From positions 14,361 through 66,495 of the forward strand of contig NZ_JACHZF010000022.1 of the NCBI RefSeq assembly GCF_014193375.1: 52,135 nt of DNA, written 5' to 3'. Shown here piece by piece: positions 27,770 to 35,345 of this stretch. The translations under genes were made by a program, and so were the position numbers. Source of the stretch: Halomonas campaniensis (lineage in GTDB: Bacteria; Pseudomonadota; Gammaproteobacteria; Pseudomonadales; Halomonadaceae). How positions within the stretch are numbered: position 1 is the first letter of the stretch; every line of letters starts with the position of its first letter. The notes below the pieces were generated by a model. That model was not told the DNA's origin and did no database searches. It saw only the letters and a list, made by a program, of their open reading frames with translations.

Positions 27770-27883
27770 AGCTTATCGCGCCGGATGCCGAACGCAAGGC
27801 CGCGACCCCGAGGCGATCCCCTCGACGCTTTTCTCCCCCCGGCGACTTGGTTACCCTGTCGTCCCACCGTTCGCGGAGTGCCC

Positions 27884-28558
27884 ATGGCCGGCCGACTGCA
27901 TATCGCCCCGCTCGACCTCGCCCAGCTGATGCCCGACCTGACGGTCGACGCGCCGCTGGTGACCAGCCCCAACCTGGCGCCGCGGCGCACGCTCTCGGCC
28001 ATTCGGCTGGAGGCCGGGGTGGCGCACCTGGGCCGGCTGTTCTGGGGACTGACGCCGCCCTGGCTGGAGGTGCTCGACCACGCCCCCCACTGCGCCCGGG
28101 CCGAGTCGCTGGAGGCACGCCCGATGTTCCGCGAGGCCTTCCTGGCGCGCCGCTGCCTGGTCCCTGCCAGCGGCGTCTATGCGTGGAAGGCGCAGGCACG
28201 CTTCAAGCAGCCCTTCCTGGTCACCCGCGCCGACCGCGGCCCCCTGCTGCTCGCGGCCATCTGGTGCCGCTTCCACACCAGCCTCGCGGAGCACACCGAC
28301 TCGCTGGCGCTGGTCACGGTGGCCACCAGCCCGCTGCTGGCGCCGCTGACCGACCGCCTGCCGGCGGTGATCGAGCCCGACGCGGCGCGTCGCTGGCTCG
28401 ACCCCCGGACGCCCCCCGACACGGCCCGCGCGCTGCTGGTGACCGCTCGCGAGGAACTGTTGGGCGCTTTTCCGGTATCTAGACGAGTGAACAATCCCGC
28501 GAACCAGGAGGCGGCCTGCGCCCACCCCATCGGCCCCATGCTGTGCCGCCGCGCCTGA
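27884..28558 (+). CDS. SRAP (HMCES/YedK)-fold protein lacking its active-site residues
   Basis: A 224-residue protein with the whole SRAP scaffold: NLAPRR, FWGLTPPWLE, the segment CARAESLEARPMFREAF, RCLVPASGVYAWK, and DRLPAVIEPDAARRWLD. SRAP proteins bind abasic sites in single-stranded DNA and cross-link through Cys2. Here residue 2 is Ala (MAGR instead of MCGR). The conserved Asn of NAR(S/A)ET is Cys70, the Glu of (Y/F)EW is Ala100 and the His of H-DRMP is Thr. The start is fixed by a GGAG at usual spacing and by homology. The intact frame and normal codon use suggest it is kept as a pseudoenzyme or has a new role. The M16 peptidase starts 24 bases later. Confidence 0.85.
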   Translation: MAGRLHIAPLDLAQLMPDLTVDAPLVTSPNLAPRRTLSAIRLEAGVAHLGRLFWGLTPPWLEVLDHAPHCARAESLEARPMFREAFLARRCLVPASGVYAWKAQARFKQPFLVTRADRGPLLLAAIWCRFHTSLAEHTDSLALVTVATSPLLAPLTDRLPAVIEPDAARRWLDPRTPPDTARALLVTAREELLGAFPVSRRVNNPANQEAACAHPIGPMLCRRA

Positions 28559-28581
28559 TGCCTTCCCGACAAGGAGAGACG

Positions 28582-31449
28582 ATGTCCACCGTCCTGCCCC
28601 CCGCCCCTGCGCGATCGCCGGGGCGTCTGCTCGGGCCGCTGGCCCTGGCGGCCGCCCTGCTGGTCAACGGCGCCACGGCCGCCCCCCAGGAGGGTGTCGC
28701 CGAGGCCATCACCCCGATCGTCAGCCCCCACGATACCCGGGACTACCGGGTACTGACCCTGGAGAACGGCCTCACCGCCCTGCTGGTCAGCGATCCCGAG
28801 GCCGACAAGGCCGCCGCCTCCATGAATGTCTCGGTGGGCAGCGCCCAGGACCCCCAGGACCTGGCCGGCCTGGCCCACTTCCTCGAGCACATGCTGTTCC
28901 TGGGCACCGAGCCGTTCCCCGAGGCGGACGCCTACCAGGGCTACATCACGCGCCACGGCGGCAGCCACAACGCCTTCACCGCCCCCCAGGACACCAACTA
29001 CTTCTTCGATATCGACCCGGCGGCCCTGGAGGGCGCCCTGGACCGGTTCAGCCAGTTCTTCGTCTCGCCGCTGTTCAATGCCGATCGGCTGGAGAGCGAG
29101 CGCAACATCGTCCACTCCGAGTACATGGCCCGCATTCGTGACGACGGGCGACGCGAGAACGACGTGCTCAACGAGCTGCTCAACCCGGACAACCCCACCA
29201 CCGGCTTCTCGGTGGGCAGCCGCGAGACCCTGGCCGACCCGGCCGACGGCGAACCGAGCCTTCGCGAGCGGGTGATCGACTTCTACGAGCGCCACTACGA
29301 CGCCAATGTCATGCACCTGGCGCTGATCGCCCCGCAGCCGCTGGACGAGCTCGAGCCCCTGGTGGCAGAACGCTTCGCCGCCATTCCCGACCGCGGGCTC
29401 TCGGCCCCCGAGATCACCGCGCCGCTGGCGCTGAGCGGCACCCTGCCGCAACGGGTCGCGATGCAGTCGGTGCGCGACAGCCGCCAGCTGCGCTTCCTGT
29501 TCCCGATCCCCGACCCCATCGCCGAGTATCGCCACAAGCCCGCCGACCTGATCGCCCACCTGCTGGGCCACGAGGGCGACGGCAGCCTGCTCGCGGTGCT
29601 GCGCGCCGCCGGCTGGGCCGACGGCCTCTCCGCCGGGGTCTCCCGCGGCGACGGCCACCATGCCCTGTTCAGCATCGGCATCAGCCTGACCCCGGCCGGC
29701 GCCGAGCAGCGAGACGCCATCGAGGCCACCCTGTTCGATGCCATCGAACAGATCCGCGAGGGCGGCCTCGAGGCATGGCGCCATGACGAGAAGGCGCGAC
29801 TGGCCGAGCAGGAGTTCCGCTTCCAGCAGCATGGCTCGCCGCTGCAGGGCGCCATGCGCCTGGCCATGAACCTGTCGCGCTTCCCGGTGGAGGACGTGCA
29901 GTATGCCGCCTACCGCATGGACGGCTTCGAGCGCGAGCGTGCCGAGGCCTACCTCGACGCCCTCGATCCGGACAACCTGATCCGCCTCTACAGCGCCCCG
30001 GACGTGGAGGGCGAGCGGACCTCGCCCTGGTTCCACGCCCCCTGGGCCCACGACGGGGGGGAGGACAGGCGCGACGCGGGCGGCGAGGCCACGGCGCTGA
30101 CCGGCCTGGCGCTGCCCGATCCCAACCCCTATATCGCCGAGGACATCACGCTGCTCGAGGCGCAGGACGAGCGCCCGCGGCGGCTGGTGGAGGAGCCGGC
30201 CTTCGACCTCTGGCACATGGCGGATGTCACCTTCACCACCCCCAAGGTGGAGTGGCGCTTCAGCCTGCAGCACCCCGGCGCCGCCCACTCCGCAAGGGAC
30301 GCCGCCCTGGCGCGACTGCTCGCCGGCTGGCTGGATGACAGCCTCAACGAGGCCCTCTATCCGGCGCGACTGGCCGGCCAGCACTTCGAGGCCTATGCCC
30401 ATGCCCGCGGCATCACCCTCTCCTTCTCCGGCTGGCGCGATCGCCAGGAGCGGGTGATGACGCGGGTACTGGAGCAGCTGCAGCACGGCGAGGTGGAACT
30501 GGCCGACTTCGAGCGGGTGCGCTATCGCCTGCAGCGGGAGTGGCGCAACGCTCCCCAGGCGGCGCTGCATCGCCAGGCCGGCCGCACCCTCGCCGAGGCG
30601 CTGGTGCGGCCCCAGTGGCCCAGCACCGCCCTGCTGGAGGCGAGCCGCGAGCTCGACGTGGAGGACCTCCGCGAGGCCCGCGACGCCCTCCTGGCCGAGC
30701 TCCGCCTGGAGGCCATGGCGGTGGGCAACCTGACCGCCGAGCGGGCCGAGGCCCTGGGCCGCCAGGTGGCCGAGGCGCTTGCCCCGCGCCTGGCGGCCGA
30801 TGCCATTCCCGAGCTCACCCCGCTGCGCGCCGACGCCGACCTGCCGCGCCTGACCCCGCACACCAGCCGCGAGGAGTCCGTCCTGCTGCGCTATCTGCAG
30901 GGCCCCGACCGCTCGCTGGCCAGCCAGGCGCAGCTGGCGGTGCTCGGCCAGCTGATCGACACGCCCTTCTATCAGCGCCTGCGCACCGAGGAGCAGCTGG
31001 GCTATGTGGTCAATGCCGGCTACTCGCCGATGCTCGATGCGCCGGGCCTGGCGCTGCTGGTGCAGTCGCCGGATACCCGCAGCGAGGCGATCGATGAGCG
31101 CATCGATGCCTTCCTGGACGACTTCGCGACCCGCCTGGAGACGCTGGAGGAGGAGGCCCTCGCCCCCTACCGCCAGGCCGTGCATGACCAGTTGACCCGT
31201 CGCGACACCAGCCTCTCCGGGCGCGCCGGCCGGCTATGGCAGGCGATGTCCTTCGGTGATACCGACTTCGACCGCCGTGAACGGCTCGCCGAGCGCGCCC
31301 TGGCGGTCTCCGCCGAGGAGCTGCGCCAGGCCTGGCATCAGCTGCGCGAGGCCGCCGCCGTCCAGGTCGCCTTCGACCCCGGCGATGAGCCCGACGACAT
31401 CCTGGCCCTGACCCGCCACCTGGATCCGCTCCCCGAGTTCGAGGAGTAG
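28582..31449 (+). CDS. M16-family (pitrilysin/insulinase) zinc peptidase
   Basis: A 955-residue secreted metalloprotease close in length to pitrilysin (962). Residues 1-34 form a signal peptide ending ATA. The inverted zinc motif HFLEH (His99, Glu102, His103) and the downstream ligand helix with RLESERNIVHSEYMAR are intact. Four M16 repeats fill the rest, with LRTEEQLGYVVNAGYSP near residue 810 as in pitrilysin. It should act in the periplasm on small proteins or peptides. It starts behind AAGGAGAGAC and is 24 bases from the SRAP-like gene, with which it may share an mRNA. Confidence 0.92.
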   Translation: MSTVLPPAPARSPGRLLGPLALAAALLVNGATAAPQEGVAEAITPIVSPHDTRDYRVLTLENGLTALLVSDPEADKAAASMNVSVGSAQDPQDLAGLAHFLEHMLFLGTEPFPEADAYQGYITRHGGSHNAFTAPQDTNYFFDIDPAALEGALDRFSQFFVSPLFNADRLESERNIVHSEYMARIRDDGRRENDVLNELLNPDNPTTGFSVGSRETLADPADGEPSLRERVIDFYERHYDANVMHLALIAPQPLDELEPLVAERFAAIPDRGLSAPEITAPLALSGTLPQRVAMQSVRDSRQLRFLFPIPDPIAEYRHKPADLIAHLLGHEGDGSLLAVLRAAGWADGLSAGVSRGDGHHALFSIGISLTPAGAEQRDAIEATLFDAIEQIREGGLEAWRHDEKARLAEQEFRFQQHGSPLQGAMRLAMNLSRFPVEDVQYAAYRMDGFERERAEAYLDALDPDNLIRLYSAPDVEGERTSPWFHAPWAHDGGEDRRDAGGEATALTGLALPDPNPYIAEDITLLEAQDERPRRLVEEPAFDLWHMADVTFTTPKVEWRFSLQHPGAAHSARDAALARLLAGWLDDSLNEALYPARLAGQHFEAYAHARGITLSFSGWRDRQERVMTRVLEQLQHGEVELADFERVRYRLQREWRNAPQAALHRQAGRTLAEALVRPQWPSTALLEASRELDVEDLREARDALLAELRLEAMAVGNLTAERAEALGRQVAEALAPRLAADAIPELTPLRADADLPRLTPHTSREESVLLRYLQGPDRSLASQAQLAVLGQLIDTPFYQRLRTEEQLGYVVNAGYSPMLDAPGLALLVQSPDTRSEAIDERIDAFLDDFATRLETLEEEALAPYRQAVHDQLTRRDTSLSGRAGRLWQAMSFGDTDFDRRERLAERALAVSAEELRQAWHQLREAAAVQVAFDPGDEPDDILALTRHLDPLPEFEE

Positions 31450-31472
31450 CCGTCACCCCGCCCGCAGCGACA

Positions 31473-31494
31473 GCGCCCGGCCAAGGCCGGGCGC
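31473..31494 (+). terminator. Hairpin after the M16 peptidase
   Basis: A 9-bp perfect stem (31473-31481 with 31486-31494) and 4-base loop, 24 bases after the stop. The U-run is missing. The rest of the gap to the sbcB stop (31495-31644) shows no gene. Confidence 0.55.
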
Positions 31495-31644
31495 ATGCTA
31501 GTCATTGGGAACGATGAGAATTTCCGTCGCGAGCGAAGAGAGGCTGGCCGCCGCCGGAGCACAGCGACCGGAGTTGACTGGCAGCTCAATGAGGATCGTG
31601 AGCACCGCCGGCGGCCAGGATATCGAGCGCAGCAGGAAATTCGT

Positions 31645-33132
31645 TCAGTCGAAGGCCTGGGGTGGCATGATCGCCTCCACATGCATCACCAGCTCCTCGA
31701 GGACCTGGCGGTCACGGTCGCTGAGCGCCACCTGGTTGAGGCGTTCGATCTCGCGGGCGAAGCCCTTGAGGGTCAGGCCGGCCACCGCCGCGTCGTTCAT
31801 CCGCGCCCAGCGGTAGGCCTCCCACTGCGCCAGCTCCTCGCCCTCCAGGGTCTCGGGGTAGCTGCGCGCGCGATAGCGGAACAGCATCTCCTCCAGGCGC
31901 GGGTCCTGGAAGGCGAAGCGCGCCCCGACCAGGTCCCAGGGGTCGGTGTCACGGACCCGCTGCATCTGCTGGCGGTCGGCCGGCGAGAAGAACCCCCCGG
32001 AGTAGAGCATCAGGTCCGGGTCCCCGGGCCCCTCGGGCGGCGGCTCGGCGAACACCTCGGCCACCCGGCCGGCCACCTCGGGGCGGGCATTGAGCTGCTT
32101 CCAGTGGGCCCGGCAGGCGTCCACGTCCAGGCCCAGGCGCGCGACGATCTCGCCATACTCGCCCTGCTGCGGCCCCTCCACGTCCTTGAGGGCGCTGGCG
32201 GGGAAGAGCACCGGGCACTTGTTGACATGGATCACCTTGAGCGGGATGCGCTCGGTGCCCTCGGCCAGGTCGTCGTTGCTGACGAAGACGCGCCGGCGGA
32301 TCTGCTCCGCCGTCAGGTCGAACAGCGGCGCCGGGTCCACCGACAGGTCGTAGACGATCACCCCGTTGGGGTTGGTGGGATGCTCGGCCAGCGGCACCAC
32401 CAGGGCACTGCAGCCGCGGCTCGCCGGATAGCGCCGCGAGATGTGCAGCACCGGCTTGCGCCCCGGCACGTCGAGCAGGCGGGCCACCGCCCGCTTGCCG
32501 CGCAGTTTCAGCAGGTAGTCGAAGAGCTTGGCATTGCACTCCCGGAGCCGGCGCGCCAGGGCAATGGTCGCCCGCACGTCGGCCAGGGCATCGTGGGCCC
32601 CCTCGTGGGCGATGCCGTTGGCGGCGGTGAGGTCCTCGAGCCGGAAGCTCGGCGCGCCGTCATCGCGGGTCGGCCATTCCATGCCGGTGGGCCGCAGGGC
32701 ATGGAAGGCGCGAACCACGTCGATCAGGTCCCAGCGGGAATTGCCGTTCTGCCACTCCCGGGCATAGGGGTCGATCAGGTTGCGGTAGAAGAGGTGGCGA
32801 CTCACCTCGTCGTCGAAGCGCAGCGTGTTGTAGCCCAGCGCACAGGTGCCGGGTTCGCTCATCAGCGCCTGGATGCGCCCGGCGAACTCCGCCTCGGGCA
32901 GCCCGCGACGGCGGGCCTGCTGGGGCGTGATCCCGGTGATCAGGCAGGCCTGGGGGTGGGGCAGGTAGTCATCGGCCGGCTTGCAGAACCACTCCACCGG
33001 CTCGCCGACCTCGTTGAAGTCGGCATCGGTGCGGATCGCGGCGAACTGCGAGGGGCGATCGCGGCGCGGATCGGCACCGAAGGTCTCGTAGTCGTGCCAC
33101 AGGAAGGTCAGCGGGGCGTCGGGCGGCGCCAT
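31645..33132 (-). CDS. sbcB: SbcB, exonuclease I
   Basis: A 495-residue 3'-5' single-strand exonuclease (DnaQ-fold core, SH3-like and helical C-terminal domains). Exo motif I is FLWHDYETFGADPRRDRPSQFAAIR, motif II GYNTLRFDDEV, and HDALADVRATIALAR is motif III. Roles are in recombination and mismatch repair. The ATG at 33132 is chosen; an in-frame TTG 6 bases upstream has slightly better spacing to GGAGAGACC. Confidence 0.95.
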   Translation of the reverse strand: MAPPDAPLTFLWHDYETFGADPRRDRPSQFAAIRTDADFNEVGEPVEWFCKPADDYLPHPQACLITGITPQQARRRGLPEAEFAGRIQALMSEPGTCALGYNTLRFDDEVSRHLFYRNLIDPYAREWQNGNSRWDLIDVVRAFHALRPTGMEWPTRDDGAPSFRLEDLTAANGIAHEGAHDALADVRATIALARRLRECNAKLFDYLLKLRGKRAVARLLDVPGRKPVLHISRRYPASRGCSALVVPLAEHPTNPNGVIVYDLSVDPAPLFDLTAEQIRRRVFVSNDDLAEGTERIPLKVIHVNKCPVLFPASALKDVEGPQQGEYGEIVARLGLDVDACRAHWKQLNARPEVAGRVAEVFAEPPPEGPGDPDLMLYSGGFFSPADRQQMQRVRDTDPWDLVGARFAFQDPRLEEMLFRYRARSYPETLEGEELAQWEAYRWARMNDAAVAGLTLKGFAREIERLNQVALSDRDRQVLEELVMHVEAIMPPQAFD

Positions 33133-33209
33133 GGGCAAGGTCTCTCCGGCGAATCAGGCATGGAGGCCACAGCCTAGCACAGCACCGCGCACCCCTCAGC
33201 CGGGGGCGA

Positions 33210-33461
33210 TCAGCCCCGCGGCAGGGTGACGTTGAGCTCCAGCACCGAACAGTTGTCCTCGCTGTCCAGGCTGATGTTGATGGCATCGTCGTCCACCTGG
33301 ACATAGCGCCGGATCACCTCCAGCAGCTCCTTTTCCAGCAGCGGCATGTAGTCAGGCTGCCCGCGCTGGCTGCGCTGGTGGGCCACGATGATCTGCAGCC
33401 GCTCCTTGGCGACCGACGCGGACTTCTTGCGCTCTCGCTTCAGGAATTCGAGCAGTTTCAC
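33210..33461 (-). CDS. minE: MinE, cell division topological specificity factor
   Basis: An 83-residue protein that stimulates MinD ATPase at the membrane and makes the Min system oscillate. The start [32 protein letters not shown] has the membrane-binding helix and the MinD-binding strand. The C-terminal half is the dimerising topological specificity domain. Its start overlaps the minD stop by 4 bases. Confidence 0.97.
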   Translation of the reverse strand: MKLLEFLKRERKKSASVAKERLQIIVAHQRSQRGQPDYMPLLEKELLEVIRRYVQVDDDAINISLDSEDNCSVLELNVTLPRG

Positions 33462-34276
33462 CGGCGACCTCCTCCGAACATGCGGCTCAGCAGGCTCTTC
33501 TTCTGGTACTCGTGGAAACGCAGGGGCACGTCTTCGCCGAGCAGTCGGGCCACGGTGTCCGTGTAGGCCTGGCCGGCATCGCTGTCGGCGTCGTGGGTCA
33601 CGGGCACCCCCTGGTTGGAGGCACGCAGCACCGCCTCGGACTCCGGGATCAGCCCGATCAGGTCGATGGCGAGGATCTCGCGGATGTCGTCGAGGTTGAG
33701 CATGTCGCCGCTGTCGACCCGACCCGGATTGTAGCGGGTGATCAGCAGGTGCTCCTTGATCGGCTCCTCGCCACGCTCGGCGCGCCGGGTCTTGGAGGCC
33801 AGCAGGCCGAGGATGCGGTCGGAGTCACGCACCGAGGAGACCTCGGGGTTGGTGACCACGATCGCCTCGTCGGCGAAGTACATGGCCAGCTGCGCGCCGC
33901 GCTCGATGCCCGCGGGGGAGTCGCAGAGGATGTAGTCGAAATCCTTGCCCAGCGTCTCCAGGACCTTCTCGACCCCCTCCTGGCTCAGGGCGTCCTTGTC
34001 GCGGGTCTGGGACGCCGGGAGGATATGCAGGTTGTCGACCCGCTTGTCGCGGATCAGCGCCTGGCTGAGCCCGGCCTCCCCCTGGATGACGTTGACCAGG
34101 TCGTAGACCACGCGGCGCTCGCACCCCATGATCAGGTCGAGGTTGCGCAGCCCCACGTCGAAGTCGATGACCACGGTCTTGTTGCCTCGCAGCGCCAGGC
34201 CGGTGGCAATGGCTGCCGCGCTGGTTGTCTTGCCGACGCCCCCTTTGCCGGAGGTCACAACGATGATCTTGGCCAA
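33458..34276 (-). CDS. minD: MinD, septum site-determining ATPase
   Basis: A 272-residue ParA/MinD ATPase. The deviant Walker A motif GKGGVGKTT is at the start, Walker B at [22 protein letters not shown] region, and the C-terminal amphipathic membrane-targeting helix ([17 protein letters not shown]). It recruits MinC to the poles. It lies in the minC-minD-minE order, 63 bases after minC. Confidence 0.97.
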   Translation of the reverse strand: MAKIIVVTSGKGGVGKTTSAAAIATGLALRGNKTVVIDFDVGLRNLDLIMGCERRVVYDLVNVIQGEAGLSQALIRDKRVDNLHILPASQTRDKDALSQEGVEKVLETLGKDFDYILCDSPAGIERGAQLAMYFADEAIVVTNPEVSSVRDSDRILGLLASKTRRAERGEEPIKEHLLITRYNPGRVDSGDMLNLDDIREILAIDLIGLIPESEAVLRASNQGVPVTHDADSDAGQAYTDTVARLLGEDVPLRFHEYQKKSLLSRMFGGGRR

Positions 34277-34339
34277 GTTACGCTTCCTGTCAGTCGGTAG
34301 GTGGTAATGGGGTGTTGACGATGGCGACCCTGCCCGGGG

Positions 34340-35088
34340 TCAGGCCAGCGGCGTGATGCCGAGCTGGTCGCCCTCGAGGCGCACCTGGACGGTGGTGCCC
34401 AGCAGGCAGGGGTCGATGTCCTCGAGGCGCTTGTAGTTGCCGGCCACCGAGAGCAGCTCGGCATGCAGTTCACGGCAGAAGATCCCCGCCAGGGGATCGC
34501 CGTGGATGCCGGCCAGGGCACGCCCGCGCAGGGCGCCGTAGACGTGCACGCTGCCGGCGGCCAGCACCTCGGCCCCGGCGTTGACCGACCCGACCACCAC
34601 CAGGTCACCCTCCGGCGAGGTCACCTGCTGCCCCGAGCGCACCGTGCCACGGTAGATGCGTCCGCCGCTGGAGACGCCGGGCGGCGCCTCGATCTCGGCC
34701 GCGGCGTCCGCCGCCGACTCGGCCTCGCCGGGGGCCACGCTCTCCAGGGGGCGCGGCCTGGCGGCCTCCTGGGGCGGAAACCAGCCGAGCCCCAGGGCCC
34801 AGGCCGACTGCTTGACCGGCTCGGGCCCGCCGCGCACGGCCACCGGCAGCAGCTTGTGCGCGCGACACACCGCGCAGATGCGCTCCAGGGCGAGGTGGGG
34901 CTCATCGAGCTTCTCGACGCTGAGCACCACCGGGGTATGCTGGAAGAAGGCCGGGGACTGGCTGAGCTTGCCGGCGAGCTGGTCGCGAATCCGCTCGGGG
35001 TCGGCGCTGGTCAGCTCCATGACCGTCATCGGCAGCATCCCCCCTTGAAGGTGAAGGCCATGCTGTCCCTGTCCACTTTGAGGCTCAT
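34340..35088 (-). CDS. minC: MinC, septum formation inhibitor, with apparent 5' frameshift
   Basis: MinC blocks FtsZ polymers away from mid-cell. The main frame encodes the MinC N domain (VMELTSADPERIRDQLAGKL) and the C-terminal beta-helix with GRIYRGTVRSGQQVTSPEGDLVVVGSVNAGAEVLAAGSVHVYG. The expected start is ATG 35088 with GGAG 7 bases upstream, giving MSLKVDRDSMAFTFKGG, but this runs out of frame at a G6 tract (35044-35039), reaching TGA at 35028-35026. One more G would rejoin it to MLPMTVMEL. So either the sequence lacks a base or the gene starts at the internal ATG 35038, which lacks the first strand of the N domain. Coordinates span the expected start. Confidence 0.85.
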
Positions 35089-35345
35089 TGCCGAACTCCA
35101 CGTCAGTGTTGGTCGGGGTATCGACTCAAAGCTAAGCGAGTGACACGCCCCCTGCAACTGATCATAAGCCCAGCCGCGGGGGCTTGTCAGTGTCTCCCAT
35201 CGGCCACACCCTGCCGGGGAGACGGACTTTTCCCCAGCGGCGGCGCGTGCTTAGATATTCCAACGCCCCTCGGTCACCTTCATCGACATCTACAACAACA
35301 GGCCTGCGCGTCCCGGTGCGTGATGCGCCCCTCTCAGGATCACCC

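Noticed and set aside
28177..31185. 1002-codon minus-strand frame
   Set aside because: Antisense shadow of the M16 peptidase gene.
31495..31644. Gap between the M16 peptidase and sbcB as a hidden gene
   Set aside because: Short frames only, without ribosome-binding sites or recognisable sequence.
35026..35088. minC G6 tract as a programmed frameshift
   Set aside because: No stimulatory element (SD-like block plus stop as in prfB) and no known precedent in minC; error or mutation is simpler.
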